Below, piece after piece: positions 25,789 through 33,526 of a stretch of 64,000 nucleotides of DNA. Location: NCBI RefSeq assembly GCF_018130145.1, contig NZ_JAFCMB010000001.1, positions 1,016,693-1,080,692 on the forward strand. The letters run 5' to 3'. A program made the translations under genes and the position numbers. Under the pieces are notes generated by a model. That model worked only from the letters and a program-made list of their open reading frames with translations, did not search any database and was not told the origin of the DNA. The DNA is from Bradyrhizobium sp. AUGA SZCCT0176 (GTDB lineage Bacteria; Pseudomonadota; Alphaproteobacteria; Rhizobiales; Xanthobacteraceae). How positions within the stretch are numbered: position 1 is the stretch's first letter; each line of letters starts with the position of its first letter.

Positions 25789-26472
25789 TTAGGTTGGCTT
25801 TTCGTCTCTTTCTAGCTGAGGTTTTTCATACAAGACTGCATTCAGCAAAGAACGATGCACCTCGATCTTTCCGTTGTAGCTGATAAATCCCAGCTTGCGA
25901 AATTTGTTCAGGAAAAAGCTCGTCCGGGATCGGGTCGTGCCGATCATTTCCGCCAAGGTTGCTTGATTGATCGAAGCATCGATTGGTATTGGCTTTCCAG
26001 TTTTCCCGAAATTGGCCAGCAGAAGCAGCAGGCGCGCGAGCCGCTTCTCACTCGAATTGAATAGTTGGTCGATCAAATCCTCTTCAATGCGATTGCTCCG
26101 GGTCACCAGGTAAGTCACGAAGAGTTCCGAAAACTTTGGTTCCTTGCGAAGCGCGGCCAGCATCGCCCTCCGCGTTATTGAGGTGATAAGGCACTCCTCC
26201 ATTGCTCTCGCGGTTCCGACGCGGACCGCCTGACCATTCAGACATCCCTCGCCAAAAAACTGCGCGGTGTCCAATATGCCGACGACGGCTTCTTTGCCTT
26301 GCTCGGAAACAACGGTCACCTTGACCTTGCCCGACTGGATGTAAAAAACCTTATCGGCCTCTTCGCCCTGGGCGAAAATGATCCGGCCTTTACGGTATTT
26401 CGAGATAGCTTTTCCGGTCCCGACTTTGGCTAGAAAAGCTTGAGGATCATATTTTCGCTTGGCTGACTTCAT
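25789..26472 (-). CDS. Crp/Fnr-family transcription regulator (paralogue 2)
   Basis: 227 residues with the same plan as the protein at 23712: IFAQGEEADKVFYIQSGKVK, EAVVGILDTAQFFGEGC, SELFVTYLVTRSNRIEEDLI and the helix-turn-helix QATLAEMIGTTRSRTSFFLN. The recognition helices TTRSRVSFFMN and TTRSRTSFFLN are almost the same, so the two may share binding sites and compete or cross-regulate. Ribosome site AAGGAGGGACTT. The region upstream is AT-rich (TAGAATAATAATGG), a likely promoter. Confidence 0.9.
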   Translation of the reverse strand: MKSAKRKYDPQAFLAKVGTGKAISKYRKGRIIFAQGEEADKVFYIQSGKVKVTVVSEQGKEAVVGILDTAQFFGEGCLNGQAVRVGTARAMEECLITSITRRAMLAALRKEPKFSELFVTYLVTRSNRIEEDLIDQLFNSSEKRLARLLLLLANFGKTGKPIPIDASINQATLAEMIGTTRSRTSFFLNKFRKLGFISYNGKIEVHRSLLNAVLYEKPQLERDEKPT

Positions 26473-26580
26473 AAGTCCCTCCTTTGGGCCAGCGAAAAGC
26501 TAGAATAATAATGGTGCGTTGTGGTCAATATTGACCAGCGGACCAATTTCCAGGGTGACAACATCACCCGTCAGTAGCCG

Positions 26581-26868
26581 GTGTACGGCAGCGTGTCGTG
26601 CCCCGCTGGCCCAAAGGGGTGCCCTCACTTGCCCGGCTTTCATACATTACCAACCGGTCCACCGCTTAGCGCCATAGAGCGCCCGCACTGTCCGCACTGC
26701 CAGACCCACACCATGCTGGCTGGCATTGCGCCCGGCCCAGCCGGTTACGAACTCCGCACTTTCGAGTGCCCCAAATGTGATCGCGCACAACGAACCCTAG
26801 TGGTGAGCGATCCCATGAGCGGCGACGGGACGGGGTGGCTCAGCGGCGAGCTTAAATCTCCGGACTAG
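26581..26868 (+). CDS. Small zinc-ribbon protein, start uncertain
   Basis: The conserved part is AIERPHCPHCQTHTMLAGIA, then ELRTFECPKCDRAQRTLVVS and MSGDGTGWLSGELKSPD. Two CxxC pairs form a zinc ribbon. The frame extends to a GTG at 26581, but no good start lies near the conserved part (a TTG at 26629 is the nearest). I recognise the conserved block from many Bradyrhizobium small proteins; the 5' end here may be altered. Confidence 0.6.
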   Translation: MYGSVSCPAGPKGCPHLPGFHTLPTGPPLSAIERPHCPHCQTHTMLAGIAPGPAGYELRTFECPKCDRAQRTLVVSDPMSGDGTGWLSGELKSPD

Positions 26869-26895
26869 ATTTTGGCAATCTCCTGGGAGTTTAAA

Positions 26896-27096
26896 ATGAC
26901 CGATCAAGCCCCCTCGCCAGGCCGGGTCCTAGAGTTCACGATGCGACCGTTGCCGGGGCGCTACCACGGTGCAGCGGATCACGCCTTCGCGACCTGGGTT
27001 CGAGCACTGGACGCTGCGCTGCACAGGCTGCGGCCATATCGATCGAAGGCAAGTCGTATCCGGCCCGTCGCAATCGGAATTGCTCGATTGGTTTGA
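26896..27096 (+). CDS. Possible small protein
   Basis: 66 residues from the ATG at 26896 with GGGAGTTTAAA before it: MTDQAPSPGRVLEFTMRPLP. No family recognised, and the C-terminal half (RLRPYRSKASRIRPVAIGI) looks less constrained. Confidence 0.35.
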   Translation: MTDQAPSPGRVLEFTMRPLPGRYHGAADHAFATWVRALDAALHRLRPYRSKASRIRPVAIGIARLV

Positions 27097-27128
27097 TCGC
27101 AATTTGTACTCCCGAATTGAGGCTCCGC

Positions 27129-27314
27129 ATGCGTAACAGGAACAAGGTCGTATTTTTGACGGCGGACCATCTGGATGAGCAGGCAGACGCGCGTGAGGCG
27201 AAGCAATTGCCTGATGGAGAGGCGAGACAGAATGCGCTGCGTAACGCAGCACAATTGAGGGTGTATGCTTCCATGAAGCGCGCACTCGCACCACAAACCG
27301 CCAAGGCGAAATAA
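27129..27314 (+). CDS. Small helical protein related to 'LRKARQAE' family (copy 3)
   Basis: 61 residues: MRNRNKVVFLTADHLDEQAD, REAKQLPDGEARQNALRNAA, then QLRVYASMKRALAPQTAKAK. The LP.G..R...LR.A.Q pattern agrees with 8435, but the end differs. Followed closely by a 20-residue open frame and the histidine kinase. Confidence 0.6.
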   Translation: MRNRNKVVFLTADHLDEQADAREAKQLPDGEARQNALRNAAQLRVYASMKRALAPQTAKAK

Positions 27315-27340
27315 CCGACGCGGATCCGGAGGGTTGCAGA

Positions 27341-27403
27341 ATGTCGAATTTTGACTCCGAGATAGTCCAAATCCTGAATTCGATACGGGATACAGCACAA
27401 TGA
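27341..27403 (+). CDS. 20-residue leader-like peptide coupled to histidine kinase
   Basis: MSNFDSEIVQILNSIRDTAQ, with a strong ribosome site (GGAGGGTTGCAGA). Its stop overlaps the kinase start as ATGA. It may be a translation-coupling peptide; a functional micropeptide is also possible. Confidence 0.4.
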   Translation: MSNFDSEIVQILNSIRDTAQ

Positions 27404-28845
27404 GCGATGCATCTTCCGACGTGCTACGTTTCTTCCGGCGCAAGCCCGTGAGAACCTCCAGCGAGGTGGACGCGCTCGCGAACGAAGCCGGCGTCGTCCT
27501 TGATATGCGCCAAGATGAACAGGCCTTCGAATTACCTGGGCGACTGTTCGAACAACTGCCGTTTGCCGTTTATGTTTGTGACCGCGACGGTCTGGTTCTG
27601 CGATACAATCGCCGCGCTGCCCAATTATGGGGCCGGTCGCCTAAACTCGGCGATGCTGATGAACGGTTCTGTGGATCGTATCGAATGTTTAGCCCCGACG
27701 GCAGTCTGCTCCCGCACCATCAATGCCCCATGGCAGATGTGCTGCGCACCGGTATTTCCGTGCGCGAACAGGAAGTACATATCGAGCGACCTGACGGCTT
27801 GCGCGGCATCGCGCTCGTCGACATCGAAGCAATCAGGGATACCGATGGAAACATTGTCGGCGCCGTCAACTGCTTCCAGGATATAACGGAACGCAAACAC
27901 AATGAGGAGACTACGCTACGGCTCGCCGCTATCATCCAATCCAGCGACGACGCAATCGTCAGCAAGGACCTCGATGGCATCATCACGAGTTGGAACGGCG
28001 GCGCGGAGCGCATTTTTGGCTACCTTGCTGAGGAAATCATCGGCAGGCCGATTACGCTTCTGATTCCGCCCGATCATCAAAAAGAGGAAGAAACGATCAT
28101 GGGGCGAATTCGGCGCGGCCAGCGCGTCGAACACTACCAAACCGTTCGGCAACGAAAGCATGGGAGCTTGATTGACGTTTCGCTGACCATCTCACCGGTC
28201 AGAAACACGCAAGGCAAGGTCATCGGCGCATCGAAAATCGCTCGCGACATAACCGAGCACAAGCGCAGCGAAGCTCAAATGGTCAATCTCGCACGCGAAG
28301 CCGAGCATCGAACCAAGAACATCCTGGCCACGGTGCTGGCGACGGTGCGTCTCTCTCATTCCGACACGCCTGATGATCTCAAGCAAGCGATCGAAGGGCG
28401 AATCAATGCCTTGGCAAAGGTCCATACGCTGTTCGTGGAATCCCGCTGGGCGGGAGCCGAGCTTCACCGTCTGGCCACGCAGGAGCTTTTGGCTTACGGC
28501 GGGGAGAGAGAAGCGCGGGTGCGAATTGACGGGCCAGCCGTTATGCTGGAGCCGAGTACGGCTCAGACTACTGCAATCTCCTTGCACGAACTTGCGACCA
28601 ACGCGGCAAAATACGGATCGCTATCGGCAGCGGGTGGCCGCGTTGAAATCTCATGGTCTCTTACAGCAGATGGAAGGCTCAGCTTGCGCTGGATCGAGTC
28701 GGGTGGGCCAACCGTTACGCCGCCCACGCACCGCGGGTTCGGCACGCGCATTGTGGAAAACATGATTGGCCAGCTCAGGGGTGAGGTACGTTTTGATTGG
28801 CGCGACCAAGGGCTAACCTGCGAAATCGTTCTGCCGCTTGCATAA
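27400..28845 (+). CDS. PAS-PAS sensor histidine kinase of HWE/HisKA_2 type
   Basis: 481 residues, no transmembrane helix, so cytoplasmic. First PAS domain about 45-165 (QLPFAVYVCDRDGLVLRYNR, PAC end NCFQDITERK), second PAS about 168-290 (IIQSSDDAIVSKDLDGIITS, DITEHK). The phospho-acceptor histidine is about residue 303 in EAEHRTKN; the ATPase part has HELATNAAKYGSLS (N box), RWIESGGPTV and GFGTRIVENMIGQL. In Alphaproteobacteria such kinases often feed PhyR-NepR-EcfG, which would fit the promoters seen here, but no response regulator is nearby. Starts by ATGA coupling to a short upstream frame. Confidence 0.9.
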   Translation: MSDASSDVLRFFRRKPVRTSSEVDALANEAGVVLDMRQDEQAFELPGRLFEQLPFAVYVCDRDGLVLRYNRRAAQLWGRSPKLGDADERFCGSYRMFSPDGSLLPHHQCPMADVLRTGISVREQEVHIERPDGLRGIALVDIEAIRDTDGNIVGAVNCFQDITERKHNEETTLRLAAIIQSSDDAIVSKDLDGIITSWNGGAERIFGYLAEEIIGRPITLLIPPDHQKEEETIMGRIRRGQRVEHYQTVRQRKHGSLIDVSLTISPVRNTQGKVIGASKIARDITEHKRSEAQMVNLAREAEHRTKNILATVLATVRLSHSDTPDDLKQAIEGRINALAKVHTLFVESRWAGAELHRLATQELLAYGGEREARVRIDGPAVMLEPSTAQTTAISLHELATNAAKYGSLSAAGGRVEISWSLTADGRLSLRWIESGGPTVTPPTHRGFGTRIVENMIGQLRGEVRFDWRDQGLTCEIVLPLA

Positions 28846-28954
28846 GCCAGGCAGCCCAAGGTGGGGATCGCATCCATTGGCGGCACTTTCAGTTCAAGCC
28901 AAGCCTGCAATGTTGCCAAAGGCATCGCGCAATTTGGGTCGTTTTCACAATCGG

Positions 28955-28971
28955 GACCCAAAGCGGACATC
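28955..28971 (+). repeat. Dispersed repeat B, 3' fragment
   Basis: GGGACCCAAAGCGGACAT, the end block of repeat B, in the gap between the intact kinase gene and the kinase remnant. Confidence 0.4.
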
Positions 28972-29188
28972 AGGCTTTGAGCCTATCTTTGGTCAAGTGA
29001 AGCGTTACGATGACGCCCTCCGCGCTCCAAACGCAGGAAATTGAGCCACCAAGCTCGATTGTCATGGCACGGTTGAGCAGCTTGCTGCCATATCCTCCCT
29101 CACCAGCGGGTGAGGCGACTGCCGGTCCGCCGCGCTCAGTCCACACCACGACCACCTCCGTATCGTGGGCGGCGCAGGCTATATCCAA
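28970..29188 (-). pseudogene. HWE-type histidine kinase, C-terminal fragment
   Basis: 72 residues read VVVVWTERGGPAVASPAGEG, GYGSKLLNRAMTIELGGSIS and VTLHLTKDRL, the last part of a HWE/HisKA_2 ATPase domain (W.E.GGP, G.G..L). The rest of the gene is missing; at 29189 the sequence switches to a DUF6894 gene of the opposite strand that has lost its own start. So the boundary is a recombination joint. It is not a copy of the neighbouring kinase. Confidence 0.75.
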
Positions 29189-29189
29189 A

Positions 29190-29401
29190 TAGGGGACGCG
29201 CCGCGGTCCGTTGATGAGGAAGGCGAGCGCTTTCCCGACCTCGATGCCGCTCGTGTGGAAGCCGGTTTGGCACTTTGCAACTTAGGGCGGGATTTGATGC
29301 AGTCTGGTCAGACGGTCTCGGCAATCACGATTTGGGTCAGAGACGAGCTTGGCGAGGTAATGCATGCCAAGCTAGAGTTCAGAATAAGCCGGCTGAATTG
29401 A
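29190..29401 (+). pseudogene. DUF6894 gene, 5' end lost (duplicate of 36226)
   Basis: From about 29190 the DNA is nearly the same as 36246-36465: IQIGDAPRSVDEEGERFPDL, then RVEAGLALCNLGRDLMQSGQ and VRDELGEVMHAKLEFRISRL. The first ten codons with the Y-x-F motif (GQYHFDIQ at 36226) are replaced by kinase remnant sequence. A GTG at 29165 could allow translation of a chimeric N-terminus, but a working product is doubtful. Confidence 0.7.
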
Positions 29402-29407
29402 CCTAAT

Positions 29408-29515
29408 TCAGGGCACTGGGGCGTAGATCGTTTCCATCATCGTCGATCACGACAAGGCAACAGAGTTTCCCCGAAACAGCTATCGCTTCGCAATCAGGCG
29501 CGCCTTGGCGAATCC
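29408..29515 (-). pseudogene. DUF6894-like gene remnant (duplicate of 36475)
   Basis: The minus strand resembles the gene at 36475: AKA-type helix, then CCLVVIDDDGNDL against RCLVVVDDEGNDL. About 17 bases are missing at the 3' end and the 5' half is gone. Same order and orientation relative to its neighbour as in the second copy. Confidence 0.6.
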
Positions 29516-29782
29516 TCGCGGGCGGACCGGATTGTTAGCAGTGGGGGCTCCGAGGACTTTCCAATCCTGAGCTCCAACTGGACGAAAAAGGAATAGATGG
29601 CGGGGGCGATGGCGCTGTGTGGTCCGGTGTACGAGTTTTTTCGATCTTCGACATATGAAGTCCTCTATGATGCAGTGCAACATTTGAGGATCCGTTCCGT
29701 TCCTATCAGTGCCTGCCATTTAAATGCGCCTATAGGCTTTCAGGCACAGAGATGGTTCCTCCGTGCAATTTTAGGCGCGGAT
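29516..29782. other. Intergenic region
   Basis: The hydrolase frame stays open through here, but codon use and residue pattern do not look coding before the ATG at 29837. Nothing else seen. Confidence 0.45.
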
Positions 29783-29807
29783 TGGAACAACCGATGGGTC
29801 ATCAGGT
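29783..29807 (+). promoter_or_regulatory. Possible EcfG-type promoter (GGAAC-N16-GGTT)
   Basis: GGAAC at 29783, GGTT at 29804, 29 bases before the hydrolase ATG. The -10 box is one base off consensus. Confidence 0.35.
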
Positions 29808-29836
29808 TCTCCTTGTGCAACGCAACAAGGATTAAA

Positions 29837-30628
29837 ATGCCAGCTACAACTCATTCGTTTCGTCCGCCATCTAAGATTCTTATGATGCTTGAGGGGCGGC
29901 GCGCTCTCACCGAATTCGGGGCTTTTCTGGGTGCGCTTCCGATTTTAAACTTGGTCCCAAAGGGGGACGGACATCCGGTGTTAGTGCTACCCGGCCTCAT
30001 GGCCGGTGACGACTCAACATTACCGCTGCGCAAATTTTTGGAAGGCCGTGGCTACAGGGCCAGTGGCTGGGGGCAGGGGCTAAATCGAGGTCTTCGTGAA
30101 GGCGTCCAGGGTCGCATGCTCGATTTGGTTCGTGAACTTAGCGACCTGCACGGTGGAAAAATCAGCATAGTCGGTTGGAGCCTTGGCGGGATTTATGCGC
30201 GGGAACTGGCAAAGATGTTGCCGGATCGCGTCCGCTCGGTGATTTCGCTTGGAAGTCCCTTCGGCGCCAGTCCCAAATCCACAAATGCTTGGCGAGTTTA
30301 TGAGTTCGCCAGCGGCCAATCGGTCGACGACGCGCAGGATGTTGCGGTTGCACCACCAGTTCCTTCGACCGCGATTTATAGCCGTACGGACGGAATTTGC
30401 GCGTGGCAGGGTTGTGTAGAGACAACCTCCGCTCAGTCAGAAAGCATTGAGGTGCAAGGAAGCCATTGCGGACTGGCCGTGAATCCAGCCGCCGTCTATG
30501 CGGTTGCCGACAGATTGGCGCAGCGGGAGGGAGCGTGGAAACCCTTTGATCGCAGGGGCTGGCGAAGCCTCATCTTCCCCGATCCCTCGCTTGGCGCTCA
30601 AAGCGAGAAATGCATGAGGAACACCTGA
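29837..30628 (+). CDS. Alpha/beta hydrolase, lipase-like
   Basis: 263 residues from the ATG at 29837. GDGHPVLVLPGLMAGDDSTL opens the hydrolase fold with the oxyanion loop; the nucleophile elbow is IVGWSLGGIYAREL (G-W-S-L-G). Likely aspartate in YSRTDGICAW and histidine in VQGSHCGLAVNPAAV complete the triad. Proteins of this form are annotated as triacylglycerol-lipase-like; no signal peptide, so intracellular. Substrate unknown. Alone, with microprotein genes following. Confidence 0.82.
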   Translation: MPATTHSFRPPSKILMMLEGRRALTEFGAFLGALPILNLVPKGDGHPVLVLPGLMAGDDSTLPLRKFLEGRGYRASGWGQGLNRGLREGVQGRMLDLVRELSDLHGGKISIVGWSLGGIYARELAKMLPDRVRSVISLGSPFGASPKSTNAWRVYEFASGQSVDDAQDVAVAPPVPSTAIYSRTDGICAWQGCVETTSAQSESIEVQGSHCGLAVNPAAVYAVADRLAQREGAWKPFDRRGWRSLIFPDPSLGAQSEKCMRNT

Positions 30629-30700
30629 GCGGTTGGTGAATCCAGTGGGGGGCGAAGTCGCGGCCGCGCCAGTTCTCAAGGGCATCCTGGAAGCAGACTT

Positions 30701-30808
30701 ATGAATTGGGGACATATTGTTAGAAGCGTCGCCGTCGCGATTGGCATAACGTTCGTTACAGCGGTCGTCGCCTACCTTGCTCTGAGGTTTTTCGCGTCGC
30801 TAACTTAG
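30701..30808 (+). CDS. Single-helix membrane microprotein, 35 residues
   Basis: MNWGHIVRSVAVAIGITFVT then AVVAYLALRFFASLT. One transmembrane helix with a basic residue on the N-terminal side and an arginine near the C-terminal end. 29 bases before the next small gene. Confidence 0.55.
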   Translation: MNWGHIVRSVAVAIGITFVTAVVAYLALRFFASLT

Positions 30809-30836
30809 GCCACGCCAATTGGGACTACGAGCAGTT

Positions 30837-31013
30837 ATGACTGATGAGCATCAAATAAACGCGATCATAGCAACGGCGATACTCGATAGCTTTGGCGACC
30901 ATCCCGAGCTCAAGGTAGATTCTGAGGAGGCGAAAATAATTGCGAAGCGCATCCTTGGAGCTCTTGGGGATGCTGGCCTTCAAGTCACAGTGACGGAAGT
31001 GCCAGCACGGTAA
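30837..31013 (+). CDS. Small acidic protein
   Basis: 58 residues from the ATG at 30837: MTDEHQINAIIATAILDSFG, then DSEEAKIIAKRILGALGDAG and TVTEVPAR. Two helices and a strand are likely. The family is not known to me by function. The alternative start at 30819 would add six residues. Confidence 0.6.
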   Translation: MTDEHQINAIIATAILDSFGDHPELKVDSEEAKIIAKRILGALGDAGLQVTVTEVPAR

Positions 31014-31022
31014 CGAGCTCTG

Positions 31023-31157
31023 CTATAACTTAACTTTGAGCGTCAGGCCGCGGGGCCGACCTACCGCTTCACTCAAAATCAACTCGTCGCCCTTCGCCCC
31101 GGAAATGTTAGTTGGCACCGCGATCTCGAATGCATTGAAGGCTGGGTCATACACCAT
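31023..31157 (-). CDS. Small hypothetical protein, 44 residues
   Basis: MVYDPAFNAFEIAVPTNISG, then AKGDELILSEAVGRPRGLTL. It lies 21 bases after the end of the gene at 31179 on the same strand. Residue pattern looks coding; no family recognised. Confidence 0.4.
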   Translation of the reverse strand: MVYDPAFNAFEIAVPTNISGAKGDELILSEAVGRPRGLTLKVKL

Positions 31158-31178
31158 AGCGCTCGCTTAATGCCGGCA

Positions 31179-31304
31179 CTATTTGCGCCCGGCGAACGGC
31201 GAGTAATGGTGCCGGACGCGAATCAAACCCTTGTCCCATGAAAGGCCCGGGTGGTTCTCGCAGTCCCAGCCCAGGCCCTCCGGCCAGTCCAGATCGCGGT
31301 CCAT
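31179..31304 (-). CDS. Small hypothetical protein, 41 residues
   Basis: MDRDLDWPEGLGWDCENHPG, then LSWDKGLIRVRHHYSPFAGR. Rich in tryptophan and histidine, with a D-x-D-W / H-P-G pattern. Probably in one transcript with 31023. Unknown. Confidence 0.45.
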   Translation of the reverse strand: MDRDLDWPEGLGWDCENHPGLSWDKGLIRVRHHYSPFAGRK

Positions 31305-31405
31305 GCACAAGCGAAGAAGGAAAACCGGGAAAAAATGTCGGCGGAGAATTTGAGGGTCGGCTAGTTCTGCGAGACTATCGTAAGAGGCCGCCCATTGAGA
31401 CAGCC

Positions 31406-31575
31406 TTACTTCTTTTTCGTTAGACGTTTCGCCTGCTTTGCACCCGCTTAAGCAGCGGCATAGCTATTGGCTAGGCCTTTGGCGATCACTTCTTTCCTCT
31501 GCATCGCGCAGACGCCACTCGTATTCATTTCGGTGTTTCCAAAACACCTCCACCTCGACTTCCTGTCTAACCCTC
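31406..31575 (-). pseudogene. YegP-like small protein gene, frameshift plus nonsense
   Basis: EVEVFWKHRNEYEWRLRDAE is followed by a frame change near 31490, then KGLANSYAAA, a TAA at 31447-31449 in place of a lysine codon, then AGAKQAKRLTKKK to a natural stop. The F....EY.WRLRDA.G....G....Y pattern resembles the DUF1508/YegP fold. Two lesions indicate a dead gene. Confidence 0.5.
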
Positions 31576-31734
31576 TTCGGTGCCTTGCTCATTAATTTCG
31601 CGGAGTTGCCGCCCCATTTCTGCGATCTGCTCATTGATGCGACATACAAACTCTTCGTCTGCGATCCGGCTCGCTATTTGCCGGTACCGCATGATCTCCC
31701 TTTGGAGTTCGACACGTTTCTTTTCTGACGGCAC
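31567..31734 (-). CDS. Small helical protein
   Basis: 55 residues from a GTG at 31734: PSEKKRVELQREIMRYRQIA, then RIADEEFVCRINEQIAEMGR. Amphipathic helices throughout, similar in style to other small rhizobial proteins (compare 32583). The GTG is my choice because the frame further upstream looks non-coding. Confidence 0.5.
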   Translation of the reverse strand: MPSEKKRVELQREIMRYRQIASRIADEEFVCRINEQIAEMGRQLREINEQGTEEG

Positions 31735-31941
31735 GGCACCGGTTCCAGCGTCTCTCTTTAGAACGTGGGATCGGTACGATTGTTCAAATCGGGACGAACG
31801 GTTCAACACAAAGCTTGTGAGCCGTTTCTATTTACACCCCGCCGCCAAGCCTGAAATACGATTGCTTGGCGACGAGGGCTTTAGGCCTGGATTAGCAATT
31901 CCTCCAGCGCATCGAGTTACGTTCGCCTAACGGGACAGGTT

Positions 31942-32565
31942 TTGATGAGCACTATGCGCGCACTGCATGGAACTCATGTTGAGATCGCGCCGGCGAGATT
32001 GTCGTCCTCAGGAGTACGCATCTTTGGCCCGCAGCATGGCAGGAGAGGCGGGGTTTTTGACCTTCACCCAGTTGGGGGACCGCCCCGGCCGTACGGTCGA
32101 TCGACCAGCTTCGACACCAGGCCCTCAAGCCCCGCGCCGACGCTGACATGGGCCGGCGGTGGGACATGCGTTTCCGAGATCGTCCAATATACTTGGGTTG
32201 ACCCAACCACGCCGTTGGTTGCGGGCACAAAGAACGGCGCTCAGACCGGCACCGCCCACACGTGCGCGACGGTCAACTCATCCGTGGACCAGAGTATCGT
32301 CGGCTTCTATCAGAACGCCTTCGGTAGCTTGCGGCTCAGCTCTGTCCAGATTGCAACGTTCGGATCGACCTCCGGAGCCGTGAGTTCTACCGGCACCTCG
32401 GTGCCCTGGGGGACGTTTCCTCTTCGAGATGAAGTCTCCCGCGGCAGCCAAGCGATCGTCAAACAGACTGCTGATGGGGATGGGCTAAGATGTGCAATAG
32501 ACCGAAACCAGATCCCGATCCGCACTCACCGGTCCCGACGCCGGTTCGCCCTGGTGGCAAGCTGA
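31942..32565 (+). CDS. Doubtful open frame
   Basis: The frame is open for 207 codons, but the first 60 residues are proline/arginine-rich and look like noise. The part from about 32140 (TLTWAGGGTCVSEIVQYTWV ... SIVGFYQNAFGSLRLSSVQI) is better but matches nothing I know. May be a remnant of an unknown gene. Confidence 0.25.
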   Translation: MMSTMRALHGTHVEIAPARLSSSGVRIFGPQHGRRGGVFDLHPVGGPPRPYGRSTSFDTRPSSPAPTLTWAGGGTCVSEIVQYTWVDPTTPLVAGTKNGAQTGTAHTCATVNSSVDQSIVGFYQNAFGSLRLSSVQIATFGSTSGAVSSTGTSVPWGTFPLRDEVSRGSQAIVKQTADGDGLRCAIDRNQIPIRTHRSRRRFALVAS

Positions 32566-32582
32566 ATCGTGACGGCGCTTTG

Positions 32583-32780
32583 CTAAGCCAAAGGAGGCGG
32601 GGCGTCCCTTACCCAGCTGGGAAGGGCAGTGACCACCCTCTCCAGATTGGATTGCTCTTCGCTCAGGCGCCTTTGGACAAACTGACGCTCAAGGTCTGTC
32701 AGACTGGTCTGCAATAGGTTGCGATAGCGTTGAATATTGCTGCGATGCGTATGCAGGCGAGCCAACTGTTGATCAATCAT
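32583..32780 (-). CDS. Small helical protein
   Basis: 65 residues: MIDQQLARLHTHRSNIQRYR, then LLQTSLTDLERQFVQRRLSE and a short tail. A coiled-coil-like amphipathic pair. I recognise the LERQF..RRL.EE signature from other Bradyrhizobium small proteins; no function known. Confidence 0.65.
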   Translation of the reverse strand: MIDQQLARLHTHRSNIQRYRNLLQTSLTDLERQFVQRRLSEEQSNLERVVTALPSWVRDAPPPLA

Positions 32781-32930
32781 TTGTCGTCCCTTGACGAGGG
32801 GTCCAATTCCGTCTCACCGCAACAACGCCGGCCAGAGCGGAGTATATTCGCTCTGGCGGCATCGGCATTTCCCCGGCCGGGTCTTTAAATCCCGGCGGGC
32901 TAAGCCTGCCGCACGTCTGTGACGCTTTGA

Positions 32931-33221
32931 TTACAATGGGGGTGGTGACTCTGAGCTAGGGCCGGCGGAGCTATCTCGTCGAGTTGTTCGGCCCGGCGCC
33001 GATGCCGATGAATTACGCGAAATTGGGGTGATAAAATCCCTGTGCAGGCAAGTTGGTCTTTTGGCACCATCGAACAGTACGGTGACGCCTGTATTGCTTC
33101 GAAAAACCTCGACCACGATCCCCGTCTTGCCGGCCAGCGATCGCAATCGAGTGGCTCCGAGTTCACTGATCTTGAAGCGAACGCCGACGGCCAACCTATT
33201 AAATTCTTGCACGTCACTCAC
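32931..33221 (-). CDS. Small beta-barrel-like protein
   Basis: 96 residues from a GTG at 33221: VQEFNRLAVGVRFKISELGA, then LAGKTGIVVEVFRSNTGVTV and LFDGAKRPTCLHRDFITPI. The pattern V..GVR...SELG..R...LAGKTG.VV.......V.VLFDG.....LHRD.I.P is a compact SH3-like fold seen in small rhizobial proteins. The C-terminal 25 residues look random, so the stop may be displaced. Upstream codons are open to 33344 but do not resemble the family. Confidence 0.6.
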   Translation of the reverse strand: MSDVQEFNRLAVGVRFKISELGATRLRSLAGKTGIVVEVFRSNTGVTVLFDGAKRPTCLHRDFITPISRNSSASAPGRTTRRDSSAGPSSESPPPL

Positions 33222-33394
33222 AATTTTACTCCCCGATAAAACAACCGCGTAGAAACTCCTCTCCCGGCCCAGCGTTCCAACGGCCGGCTTGTTTACGAAA
33301 GCGCCGCGGAGGTACTCCAAAGTAGCTGGGAACGATTCAACCAAGCTGCGTTAGCTTTGGTCGCCGTTGGCGCTTCGGCGTTTCGGTTGGAATG

Positions 33395-33440
33395 AGCGGC
33401 CCCAGGCGCAGGCTCCCGCCGCTGCTGGGGCCGCTTTTTT
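33395..33440 (+). repeat. GGCCCCAG hairpin repeat, copy 5
   Basis: GCGGCCCCAG-GCGCAGG...CTGCTGGGGCCGC followed by TTTTTTGCGG. Good stem and T run, so it may end transcription. Confidence 0.65.
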
Positions 33441-33526
33441 GCGGCTCGCGAAATGAAAAGGCCGACAACTGAGGCGGCCCTGGAGCGGCAGAGCCATTCC
33501 GGGGAAAAGAAGTAGCATGGCTAGCG

